NCBI GenBank assembly: GCA_016785225.1
Contig: JAFBJZ010000512.1
Location: forward strand, 2,078,501-2,142,500
Direction of reading: 5' to 3'
From: Psettodes erumei
Lineage: Eukaryota; Chordata; Actinopteri; Pleuronectiformes; Psettodidae
Length of the DNA: 64,000 nt
Position numbers and translations under genes: made by a program. The notes beneath the pieces were generated by a model. The model was not told where the DNA came from, made no database searches, and worked only from the letters and a program-made list of their open reading frames with translations. Shown here piece after piece: positions 1 through 59,929 of this stretch (the first letter of the stretch is position 1; each line of letters opens with the position of its first letter).

Positions 1-823
1 TGTAATCACCCCCACCCCCAACCTCTTTAGAAATGATTTGGGGCAAACTGACTTTTACCAGTGATTGATTATCTTTTAGAGACAAATCACTCATCTGATA
101 AATCAGATGTGATCAGTTGGACCTTTGGTGTTTTATTTGGGGTCATTTTTGGCACTGTTAGGTTAATATTACCATTTCTGGTGGTGATACACAGAACCTT
201 TATGTGGTATAACGGCTGTCAAAAAGTCACATCCTGGTTTTAACTCAGTTGTGAGGGCGAGATGGTGGTTTACATCTTACCCGCAAAGCCATTTACTTTA
301 TCATCTTGGTATTTACTGTCACATTTATGAGTTCTATCAGTCAGAGCCTTGTAGAATCATGATGCCGGGAAACAAGAGGAAGATTTCTGTTGTTTCCATT
401 CTCTCTCAGGTGTAGACTGGAAATGCATTACATAATATTGTGGAAAGGAAGATGCTTTCTTCATGCACCTGATTTATTTATGTATTTTTTTTGTACTTTA
501 ATACGCTCTAGTCATCTTAAAAGGCGCTGACGTAATTGGTCCACTAAGTGGATTTACCAAGGCACCAGAGTGGAGCCTTTTCGCTGTCACCTGTCCAACT
601 GCTTTAGCTCGCTGGTTACTTAGAAGATTGAGGGATGGTTGGGGGCATTCCCAAAAATTATTTTCCCAAGGCCATGCAACACTGGTGCCAGATCAATATA
701 TGTGGATTGGCTGGGTGATGAAATGGGGGATTTATATTGGCCTTCTCCTGGTTTGAGTGGATGTAACACCACAAAAGCGGCTGTTATTGCCTGCTGTAGT
801 GTAGGATTTGTTCACTGCACGCG

Positions 824-851
824 CACACACACATACACACACACACACACC
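824..851. repeat. (CA)n microsatellite
   Basis: CA repeat with one T interruption. Confidence 0.95.
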
Positions 852-1529
852 TAATAGATCTGCTAGTTTAATCATTTCAACGTGCTTCCCTTCTCCTTCG
901 CTGTATGCCTCGTCTCTCTCTGCACTTTTTCTCCTTTGTGTTTATTTCAACAGTGTTGAGCCAAATCCTTTCTTTATCTGTGTGTGCGCGTGTGTGCGTG
1001 CGCACATCAAGAGTGTGAGGGAGTGTAAACAACTAAAGCTCACGTGTTGAAGCTAAGGAAGCTGATCCCTTAAAAGAGGGTAAAAGTCGAGTGCGTGCTG
1101 CAAACCATCGTCTGTCCCTGCGCTGGTGAACTCACAGTGTCACACTGATCACCTTATGCCATTGTTTCCTGTTTGACCCTGACTCTGTTTCTGTTGCTTT
1201 ATCCACAATATATTTCTCTCTTCAGTTTTTCTCCTTTCCATCTTCTTTCTTGCCTCTTCTCCTTAAGCTTCTGCCATCTTCCTCTTCTTTCTCTCCTTCA
1301 CTTCCTTGTTCCTTTCCGTCTATTTTCGTCTTTTGTCCTTCCTCTGCAATTTCCCTTCTTTTCCTCTCCTCCTTTCCCTTGTCCTTATCCCTACTTTTCT
1401 TCCTCTTCCTTTTGAGCTTTTTCTACCTTCCCTTTCTTTTCCCTTTTCCTTCTCTTCCTCTTTTTCTGTTTCTCCTCCTCCCTCATTTGGAGAGAGCTTC
1501 AAATTTTTTCCCCTATCTCTTCCTCTCTG

Positions 1530-1561
1530 CAATGTTGAAGATGTTGTCATCTTCAACATTG
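1530..1561. repeat. Perfect 14-bp inverted repeat with 4-nt loop
   Basis: caatgttgaagatg - ttgt - catcttcaacattg. A g-t wobble and one further pair could extend the stem. It lies at the end of a pyrimidine-rich stretch. Confidence 0.85.
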
Positions 1562-1737
1562 TATCGCACAATTTCTCTCTCAAATATTTGCTACTTTTCC
1601 AGTTTTCAGAGCAGCGGAACATGAAGGTTTAATAGCAAAGTGACAGGACTCCTGTTAAAATAACTGGTGAGGTGGTGTAGCTGGTGGGTGGTGGCAGTGT
1701 GCAATGCAGCTGTGTGCTGGTGGCTGCAGGTTTGTCG

Positions 1738-1738
<1 letters not shown>

Positions 1739-1781
<43 letters not shown>
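1739..1781. repeat. (TC)n(AC)n compound microsatellite
   Basis: About six TC followed by fifteen AC units. Confidence 0.95.
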
Positions 1782-1784
<3 letters not shown>

Positions 1785-1866
1785 TGATTGGATGCTGTCT
1801 AAGGCAGCCTTTTATTCCATTACAGATATTGACACAAAACTGACCCACCTGGCACTAAGCTGTGGC

Positions 1867-1900
1867 CCTCCTCCTCCTCCTCCTCCTCCTCTTCCTCTTC
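1867..1900. repeat. (CTC)n trinucleotide repeat
   Basis: CTC/CCT units with slight decay at the right end. Confidence 0.9.
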
Positions 1901-2084
1901 ACCCCTTTTGTTGTCTGAAGTTGTGTGAGTGCGTGAGTGACACTGCAGTTGCTGAATTTCTGAGTCTTGAGTGAGACTTTATTATTTTCCTCTCACCTGG
2001 GTATCTGACTTTCCCAGCGCTCTCTTGAGGGTTTTTTTTCTTTCCCACAGTCTGTTTGTGTTATGACTCTCATATTTCGGCCTA

Positions 2085-2212
2085 TCTCTCTCTCTCTCTC
2101 TCTCCATGCATAATGTTTTCTCATGCTCTCTCCACCCCGAACATCTTGAGGGTTCACACCACTCAATGAATGTCTTTTCTTTCTTCCTTTCTTTCTTTCT
2201 TTCTTTCTTTCT
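2085..2212. repeat. (TC)n and (TTTC)n repeats
   Basis: TC repeat at 2085-2104 and a tetranucleotide TTTC run at 2174-2212. Confidence 0.9.
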
Positions 2213-3165
2213 CACAGTCCTCTGCCTAGTGCATGCTCCTCCCAGTTATTGTCACAGCTGTGATTTCTCAGTCAGATGTCAGTGATACGTTTGCTGAACA
2301 GTGTGTCCTCAGCTTGTGTGTGTGTGTTGGTCTTTTGGGGGGGGGTACAGTGCAGTGCAGTGCAGTGCCATGGTGGTGCCTTCCCACCTCCCAGCTTAGC
2401 ACGTGTGGTGAACACTGGAAGTCATTGTGCATGAAGGTCTTTTTCCTCCCTCAGTCTCCCCCTTTTCTCACTGGGACTCCATTGTCTGCTGCCTGACTGT
2501 TGCCTTACTTCATCATAGATTCAGTGCTGCTATTTGAAAGTGAGGAGCAGGCATGCACGCTACACCTCCCCATTCTTTCGCTCTTTCAGCCTCGGCTTGT
2601 GCGTCTGACATTGTTGCTGAGTTGAATCAGGCATCTCAGGGCGTGACATCCACTGTATGAATAAATGAGTATGTCTTTATGACAAACAATATGAAAATGC
2701 CACTTTGGGGCAATGGGAACATGTGTCCCCCACAGATTTTTAAATAGATCCTAGTGGATGTGATCCACTCACAGCTTTGAGGAGGAGGTGGAGTGATAGT
2801 TCCCCCAAGATTCACTCCAACAGAATAAGGAAGAATTTCGAAAACAATAACACCAAGACACAAGTGGCAAAAAAATTAATTTTGCAAGCAAAATATCAGA
2901 GAGGATGTAAATGTCAGGTCAGCAAATGTTTGTATGTTGATCATATCTGGAAGCTCAAACAAGCGAAAAACAATCTATTTCAACTGTTCATATTTAGACC
3001 ACTTAATGTAATGCCTCGGCTTCTGCTCTCTACCTCATGTAATCTCTTTGTAATTTCTGGTGTGTCTCTTGTGTTGTAAACTGTCAAAGTCTGACAGATG
3101 GGGTGATGTGTGTCAGTGGCTAAACACAAGTCCAGGGGGCCACAAAGAACTTTTATGAGCATTTC

Positions 3166-3190
3166 TAATGATTGCATCTGGAACATTATG
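3166..3190 (+). repeat. 25-bp exact repeat, copy 1
   Basis: taatgattgcatctggaaca followed by ttatg, identical to 6754-6778. The flanks do not align. The family is unknown. Confidence 0.7.
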
Positions 3191-5876
3191 CAGCTCTTTA
3201 TTACGTTACCTGTGCATTGCTCATTTGGCCTCCGGTGCCTTTTTTATTTATGGATCCCACTGACTGGCATAAATGCCAAAATGCAGAGACAGCCGGAAGC
3301 ACAGGATAATGATTTTCCTTGCCGTTTCTTACTCTGCAAGTCACGACGTGCGTCTTTGAGTGTGTGCTATGTTGAGCTCAGTGTGGTTTTGAGTCAAAAT
3401 ACACCGCTGTCAGCCGTATCCCCCGAACACTTTCTCTGAGGCGAAGCTGTCCACCAGAACTGCTCCTCTACTTACAAGACACCCTGGATGTTCACTGCGT
3501 TGTCCTCATTCTGACACCCTCTATGTGTGTGTGGGATGGATGCTGAACAGAGCAGCATATATGGGTTGAAGTGAAGGTGTATACTACACCGACTAGTATA
3601 TTTTTGTTGCTATTTTTATAGAAAAGAAGACTGAGCAGAGATCCTGATGTAGTGTGGGAATATATGTATAAGCAGTTGAAAAAAAACTTTCTCACCCTCC
3701 CTTAAGAAGGTGCTGGTCCACTGTAGGGCTGCACGATATTAGAATGTGCATTTTTTTTCCTGTGTACATGTGGCCAACAAGCCACAGGCTACACCTTTAC
3801 CTGTTCTCTTGGTTCCTATAGCGACAAAACCCTGATCTGAGTCTGTTTTCTTTCTGTCTCTACCATGTTTTGCTGCCAGCATAAAGTAAACTTTGGCACT
3901 AAATGTGCCGACCTTGGCAATTTATGTCCAGTGGGATTCAGGCTTTGATTCAAGGCTCAACCTTTTGGAGAATGGTGGAAATATTTATCTGAATTACCAG
4001 AGTTCTGTGACGGGTGGGGAACATCAGGTTGCTGCTTGTCTTTGTGGAGCCCGCCTTGTGCTCGTAATTTGCTTGTATGCATAAGCTACCACCGCTGTTG
4101 GTGCTCTCTTTCTTCAGGTCTTACATCCATTTTTTTCAGTGATAAGGTGGGTTTGTAACTAGGAGCTTCCCTTTTCACAATACAAGAAAATGTTCATTTA
4201 TTGCAGCTTGCATGTTATATACTTTACTAAAGTTATTTGGTTGTAGGCAGTCTCAAAAACAGGTCAATATCGGCATGGGCCATCGAAACCGAACGTGGCT
4301 TTAAACCGCGGAAGGATGGACGAGGAGTGATGGAAGCGAGGGATGTTGGAGAGCAGTTTGCCAGCAGAGCTCAACGTGCCCAAATAAATATGGGTTTTCT
4401 TAATGAGGCGAAGGGAGACTTGCACCTGCTGCTGTCCACAGGTGAATGTTGGCGCATTGCTGGAGCTGGGGCTTCTCCTTGTGGCAGTGGTCAAGACGTG
4501 GCACTAATAGCAATGTGCAGCTGCCAGCTGGCCATTGGACCCAATTTCTGGAGCAAGGGAATGAGGCTGCAAATAGAGAGAGATAGAGAGAGAGATTCAT
4601 GCTGTCAGTGTGGTACAGCATCAGTGCTCCAGTGTCCATCTGATGTAGAGAAGAAAGACAAGTGTGTGTGTTGCACAAGCTGGCGTGTCTTTTTTGAATA
4701 GGAGGCCAGTGTAGGATAGATGTCTCTGCACTTTGTTATACGCACTTGTGTGTGTGTGTGTGTGTCTGTGTGTGTGTAATGTATTTCACTGCGTCTTTGC
4801 TCTCCCTATAGCGCTTACATTAGACAGTTTTGAAGCTGCTGTCATTAATCACTGGCGGCTCCTCCAGTGTTTGCAGCTGCACTCCTTCATCCTTCTCCTT
4901 CCCTCTCTCGCTTGCATCTCTTTTTCTGTCTTTCCTCCTCCCAAATGCACAGTTGGAATCGAAATTCAGCTCACATAGAAGGATGGATTCTGTATACAGT
5001 GCCAAACTTCTTAACTCTCCCTCCCATACGCCCATTAACCCATTCTCTTTTTTTTTTTTTTTTTTTTTTACCTTTCTTTGCATTCTGTCCATCACTGCCA
5101 CAATGCTTTCTTCAGATGCCTCCTGCAGCTTTTCCTGCCTCTTATGTTTCTGTTGCCCATCCATCCATCCTTCCTTCCTTCTTTTCTTCCATCTGTTTGT
5201 CCAGCTCTGGGTCACTGTAAGAGAGGCCCTGAGGGGTTGGCATGGCAGCCTGGCATAAGCACACAAGACTCCCAGTTAGCCCCCTGGGGTGCCCCACAGG
5301 AATATTGGGAAACCTTTATTTACGATACGTTCGTCCACATCTCACTCCCTTGAGGTCGGGTTTTGAATCTGTGTCACAAATACACTCCTGTGGTTCCTTG
5401 GGCCTTTATTAATCAGACCTCTAGGAATTACACTTCAGAGACAATTTAGCAGTATTTTTTTTTTTTTGCTGTGAAGAATGAGACACATTTAGTCTCCACT
5501 TATTTCTTGTTGAGGGTAACCTTTAAAGGGGAAGTGCAGTGATTTTACGCATCAACGTGTCCGCAAACTAACAAAGAAACAGAGAAGTACTGCATAAGTG
5601 GGGAAAAAGGTATATATAGTCTTTAGTGGCTCCAGGGGGAGCTGTGTCAAATCTGATAAGTTGCTTCAAGTGATGTCAGTCACCATCAATGTTGGCTCTG
5701 GAGACAGCAAGTTCGAAAAATAAAAAATCCGGGGTGTGGAGTTAGAAAGAAGTGATCTTATTAGACATCTGAAGTCTGCTCCTCATCCCTTGTTCAGACT
5801 AGTGGCTGCTGCTAGTGGTAACACACCCAAATTGTCAACAAAGCTGAAGGTGAGATAGCAGTTGTTGTTGAAGTTA

Positions 5877-6376
5877 GGGCTGAGCAATTAACCAAATATC
5901 ACGTCAAGAATCTCCCACAAACATAATGTTGCTCGTATCAGGTCATTCAGTGAATGATTTCCCCAATGCGTGCATTCACGAACTGTTGCTTGAAGAAAAT
6001 ACTACATCTTGTTCAGTCACATGACCCCGCCCCGATAAGTCCAAGTTCACCCATGGCAAGCTGAACACATGGGTGACACAAACGCTGACAATGAGCCAAC
6101 AAATCGCAACGGACAAATGCCCAAGTGCTTCCACAGGATTCAAGAAAATAACAATATTATAGATACCAGCATAAAATGTTCCATAATAAGCCATAAATCC
6201 ATGTGTTTGTTTGGAAATCACAAATATGAGATATGCTTCATTGCAAAAGAAAAATTCCAAGCGGTTCTGCATATTTACAGTGCACACCTTGTCATAGAGG
6301 TATGAGGTGCAGTGTAAAAAAGAAGTGTATAGAAGTTTAAAATAAGAGTGACATCGAAGTCATATCGACCAGCCCC
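5877..6376. mobile_element. Candidate non-autonomous DNA transposon bounded by short inverted termini
   Basis: The left end reads gggctgagcaatta...atatcacg. The right end, reverse complemented, reads ggggctggtcgatatgac...tgtcac. Both resemble the gggctg-n-cgatat termini of common fish hAT-type MITEs. The 500-bp interior has no coding capacity that I recognise. No target duplication is evident. Confidence 0.4.
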
Positions 6377-6753
6377 AGGTGAAGCAGCAGTTCCCTTAAA
6401 ATATTCCACATTCTGTCAAAATAAGGCAAAGGTGCTGCTGCATTCAATAACAGGCTGTCTACCTAAAACAATGCAGTGTTTCCCTCCAGTTTTATCCTCG
6501 TTAGAGTGAACAAGTTTTTTTTTCTCCATCAGATTCCTTCCCCTGTCCCACACAGTCTCACTCTTTGCCCTCTCTTCCTTCACTGCCCTGACACAGTCCC
6601 TCCTTTAGAGTAATCACACAATGATTCTTTCAAGCCCCTTTTCTTCCTTCCTTCCCACACAAGTGTGCTGACACACTTGCACTCACACACATAATTAAAA
6701 AAAACAGTAGGAAAAGGTGTGTGCTGAACCTCTTCCCAACCGCTTGCTATTTG

Positions 6754-6778
6754 TAATGATTGCATCTGGAACATTATG
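6754..6778 (+). repeat. 25-bp exact repeat, copy 2
   Basis: Identical to 3166-3190 in the same orientation, 3.6 kb downstream. Confidence 0.7.
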
Positions 6779-6890
6779 ATATTTTGAAAAAGGAAGGTAG
6801 ATAGAGAAGAGAGAACAGTTCTTTGTCTCCTTGTGCTGCGCCGCTCCGAATCTCAGAGTGATCAAAATTGATCATTCTTCACATTTTCTT

Positions 6891-6917
6891 CACACACACA
6901 CACACACACACACACAC
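6891..6917. repeat. (CA)n microsatellite
   Basis: Uninterrupted CA run. A TG run at 7016-7040 and another CA run at 7156-7186 follow within 300 bp, so the region can pair as inverted repeats. Confidence 0.95.
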
Positions 6918-7015
6918 TGTCAGGTAGCTCATTAGCTGAAGTGAGCAGTAGCATGCTGAGTGAGAACAGTGAGGCTCCCGGTCATTTGGGGTTGACGGCT
7001 TGGATTGCAGCCAAC

Positions 7016-7154
7016 TGTGTGTGTGTGTGTGTGTGTGTGTCTTCAGCTCTCTAGTTCCATTCATGTATATATTTGATGTTTTTGTTCCCTCATTTGGGGT
7101 CCCAACTGTGCTTGGCCTGACTTGCATGTAGTTGGCTTCGAACCACATGCAATG

Positions 7155-7186
<32 letters not shown>
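7016..7186. repeat. (TG)n and (CA)n pair
   Basis: TG at 7016-7040 and CA at 7156-7186, complementary to each other. Confidence 0.95.
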
Positions 7187-7188
<2 letters not shown>

Positions 7189-8643
7189 TCACCCACTTAA
7201 ACACACAAGCGTTTGTCTTTGTTAAGTTCTTGGTAGCCCCACAATACCTTTGTAACAAAACTGACTTTGCTAATTTTCCTTTTGTTGTGTCTTCACTTAA
7301 CAGTAGTGTTTTGTATCTGTGTGTGTGGTCCAGGTACTACTTACTTGAGTGTGTTTACACAGTCACATTTTGTGGACTTGTCTTCCTTATGGGGTATGGT
7401 TTAGCTAAGTTAGCTGGTTAGGTTTAGCTAAGTAGCATATGGTTCAGGTTTGTCAGTCTCCAGGACATGGATGTAAATCAGTGTAATATTCATCTGAAGT
7501 CATGGACACTTTAATGAGTGTGTATGTTTGATCAGTACAGTGATATTTCCCAACAAGAACAACAAAGAAAAACAATAAGCAATGTACAAACTACCAAGCT
7601 AGGCTAATAGTTTGCACTCAAACTGAGGAAGGTAGTTTGCCCAGCTTGATAACATTAGCACTATTTCCCACCATCTGCTGTAGCTTCTATAAAAAGGCAG
7701 GAATAATGGATTGAGCTTTTTTTCTCTGTCCCATCCAAATAACACACCTCATAAACAATGAGAGAGTAAAAACAAGTCAAGGACAGAGGTAGGACTTATC
7801 CCCCGCCTCTGTCTCACCTGTCGTCTTGCATGTTCTCAGTGTCATTAAACAGGGTCACTTGACCCTTGAGGTGTATTTATGGTTTTCTTTTGGCAAAACT
7901 GTCACTTGTTAATTACAGGTTTGACAGTTCGTCTTTGAACTTGCTTGTTTCATCCGTGTTAAATATTTACTATGAAAACTTTGTGTGAAATGGCCTTTCA
8001 CCAAGTGACAGCTTTATAGGACCCAGCTACAGAGTCTGTCCTGGTTCTTCCCAGTGATGAAGACCCTTCGTATTGATGCCGGACATATTTGTCACCCGTG
8101 CTTGCCGTGTCCCGTGTCCCAGCGGCCAGTACAATGAGTCCAGGACAACCCGTTCATCTGGGATCAATTAACCCAGGCAGGCAGGCTCAGCCAAGTGCCC
8201 AATTCTGACTATGCTCGACATAATGATAGGCTTTCCACCAGTAATGCCTTTGTTCTGGATGGGTCTGTTTGTTTTCTTCCTCCGGTCAGATGCAAGTCTC
8301 GAGGGGGTGCATCTGAGAAGGTCTATTTCTGCCCTCTTGTTTTCGGGTCTTTTGAGTTTCCATCGCGTTTGAAGTCTCCTTACTTAATTAAAACTTAGGG
8401 TTGGCGATCATGAATGTGGCCGAGAATGCCATGCAGAATGGCATCTAGGGCAGAATAGCGGTTAGAATTTGATGTCAGAAACCCCAAATCGCTCCTCAAA
8501 TGTTTCCCTTGCCGACTTTTCCTCTTTTTCCCACTGTTTGTGTTCATTCCCTCCCAACTCCTATATTCAACTTTTACATGGTTCACTCTATATATTGTGT
8601 GGCTTGTCAGTCAATTAATTTTTTCTACCAAGTACAGTTTTAT

Positions 8644-8745
8644 TATTACCTCGGCGGAGGCGGTTATGTTTTCACCTGTCGTGTTTTGTTTCTTGGGCTA
8701 TTGCTCAGGTGGTTGGTTCCTTGGTTCCTTGGTTAACAAATGCCA
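8644..8745 (+). repeat. Fragment of a fish dispersed repeat (acctcggcggagg type)
   Basis: acctcggcggaggcggttat, then gttttcacctgtcg, matches the start of a repeat widespread in fish genomes. A second, shorter fragment of the same start occurs at 12582-12613. The length is a guess; homology fades after about 100 bp. Confidence 0.45.
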
Positions 8746-10847
8746 AGCATGTTTGATAGGTACAGAACTTGAACAAGACAGGGTTGCAGTGGTTGGAAAA
8801 AGCAGTTGTTGACCTTTTCCCAGCATGGATGGATGAGGCCCTGTCAAACATGTCTGACTTGACTTGAGCCCATCCTCTTTGTGAATGACTGCCTGCCATT
8901 TATTCCAATGAATGTCCTTGATCCTCTGTCTTGACTGACGGTTCTGTAACTTATAATGCTGTGCTGCTGTCAGTCAACCTGCTGTGATCATTGACCCCAA
9001 TAAAACAGCAGTGAACCAGTGAGCTTTACAGTTCACACAAATGTGTGCGGGAATGTGTGTTTATGGCTAAAAATAGCCAGGAGACGTCCTGTTTGTGTGC
9101 ATGTCAGACAGTGTTTACAAGGTGCCAAGTGCATCTGTGAATATTGTGAGAGTGTCAGTGTGTGTGGGTTTGTGTGCCTGTTTGTATGTTATCTAAACAC
9201 CCTTTCTCATCAGGCCATGGGGGCCGTGTTCCAAGAAATGTAGGCCTGTGTCCAGTGTCTGTTTTATCCTGACATGCATGGAAATGTAGTGAATCCGGAC
9301 ATTAGAGCCTCAGAACAGAAATGGCACTGTCCCTATTCCTATGCTCTGCAAACATGACCGAGTCAGTCTTAAAGTAAAATGAGAAGTGCTATTGCTGTGA
9401 CATCATTTATCAGTGTCAATATGTAAAATAATTTCCAGCATTATTACTCTACTGATATTCCATATTTTCTCCATGCCCACCATCCAGAGGCAGAAAGAAA
9501 ATAAGTGAGCATTGATTTCTGTCAGCTTCTTTAAGACTCAGTCCCTGTCTTCGTGCTGAGATCAAAAGTCCATGTAACTCTTAGTCATTTTATCCTGTGG
9601 AAGATTATGTCCACTTCAACAGTATTGTTAATTAACAAAGGTTGGTGCAGTAATGGAGGTGAACCACTGAGAAGATGACCCTGTGCATGGAGAGAAGTTG
9701 TTGATTAACATGATCAACTGGGTGAAAAACAAAAAAAGCACAAAATTCTAAATTTACAACCCCGCCTAACTCTGTGCCACAGGGGTTAGATGTGAAAAAT
9801 AACAGATATAATCTAGGAGAATCAAATGCTTTGTGGTCAAGACAGTATGACAACTGGATCAGTTTTTCAGAACTGATTTAACAGTAGGTTTTGCAGGAAT
9901 TCAGTACATACAGTATTCCTTATGTTTTCTTGAAATCCTGAGAAAATCAGAAATGTGTCTGTCAACATTCTTCTTGGCCAAGAAACTCATGTTACTTCCC
10001 ATAGGGCCACCGTCTGTAAGTCTTGTTATCTGATGAGTTGTGAATAGTCTGTACTAAAAAGATCCTGTGGCAGCATGTGTCTCTTGGTGATGTCTGATTG
10101 TTGTTTTTCTTATATCTAACATTTGCCAATCAGCAACTCTCATACTGCTGAATTCAGCCTCGATGACCCTGATTGACTTGCTGAGGCAGGTTTAAGAACC
10201 TTGCTGTGTTGTGACGGGTGGCCAAGAGGAAGTCCTCAGTGCCCCAGATCCTGTCCACCACCGAGGCCAGGCGCACTAAGGGAGGGGGAGCTGGTATCTG
10301 GGCGGTGGACAAATCTTGGCACTTCCTGTCTCTTGTACTGCTGACTTAACATTTTGTTATGTGTGTTTGTGTGTGTTATGTAGTTTTTGGGAGAGAGACA
10401 GGGCGAGAGAGAGCTTCCTTCAAGGAAAAAGACAAATTTGTCTTTCTCATTAGTATAGAATAAAGGTTCTGAGAGTGTTCTTCCACACTGTTCTGTAGGC
10501 TGACCTCTGACCTGTAGGTGGGGTGTCGGCTGTGATGGTGCAGGGGTTTTCCAGGTCATTATCAGTTTGAACAAAATTAAAACATTGTCAGTCAGCACCA
10601 CTGTATTGTCAAACAGCTTTGATTGGTGGAGGGGATGTACAACCACAAGTGTATGCATCATTTTTAATGTGATATGAATGAATTCCTCCATTCAAAAAAT
10701 GAGACATTTAATTGCCTCGAGATATAACTACCTTTTTGACTTGTCCCTGTTTTGAATGTTCAATTACTGTCCTCTTATTTTTAGGGCTCATTGGGGGTAT
10801 GAACTTATAAGATATATATACCATGCTCTCGCTCTGTCTGTTTCCAG

Positions 10848-59929
<49,082 letters not shown>

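Larger units (their letters stand above)
1..10847. other. Non-coding: clcn2 intron 1 and/or 5' flank
   Basis: No exon is recognised. A search by eye for the expected end of exon 1 (a codon run like QYEQTL followed by GT) failed. The stretch holds CA/TG microsatellites, pyrimidine-rich blocks (about 1190-1530 and 4880-5210), a foldback at 1530-1561, a 25-bp exact repeat (3166 and 6754), a TIR-bounded candidate element (5877-6376) and a fish-type repeat fragment at about 8644. No promoter or CpG-island-like block stands out. Confidence 0.6.

Noticed and set aside
1190..1630. Overlapping Phe/Ser/Leu-rich frames
   Set aside because: These are by-products of the CT-rich tract on both strands.
4237..4701. 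Open frame of 154 codons on the + strand
   Set aside because: The peptide matches no family I know, has no splice or promoter context and ends in low-complexity (RDRERD) sequence. The length is within chance for this composition.
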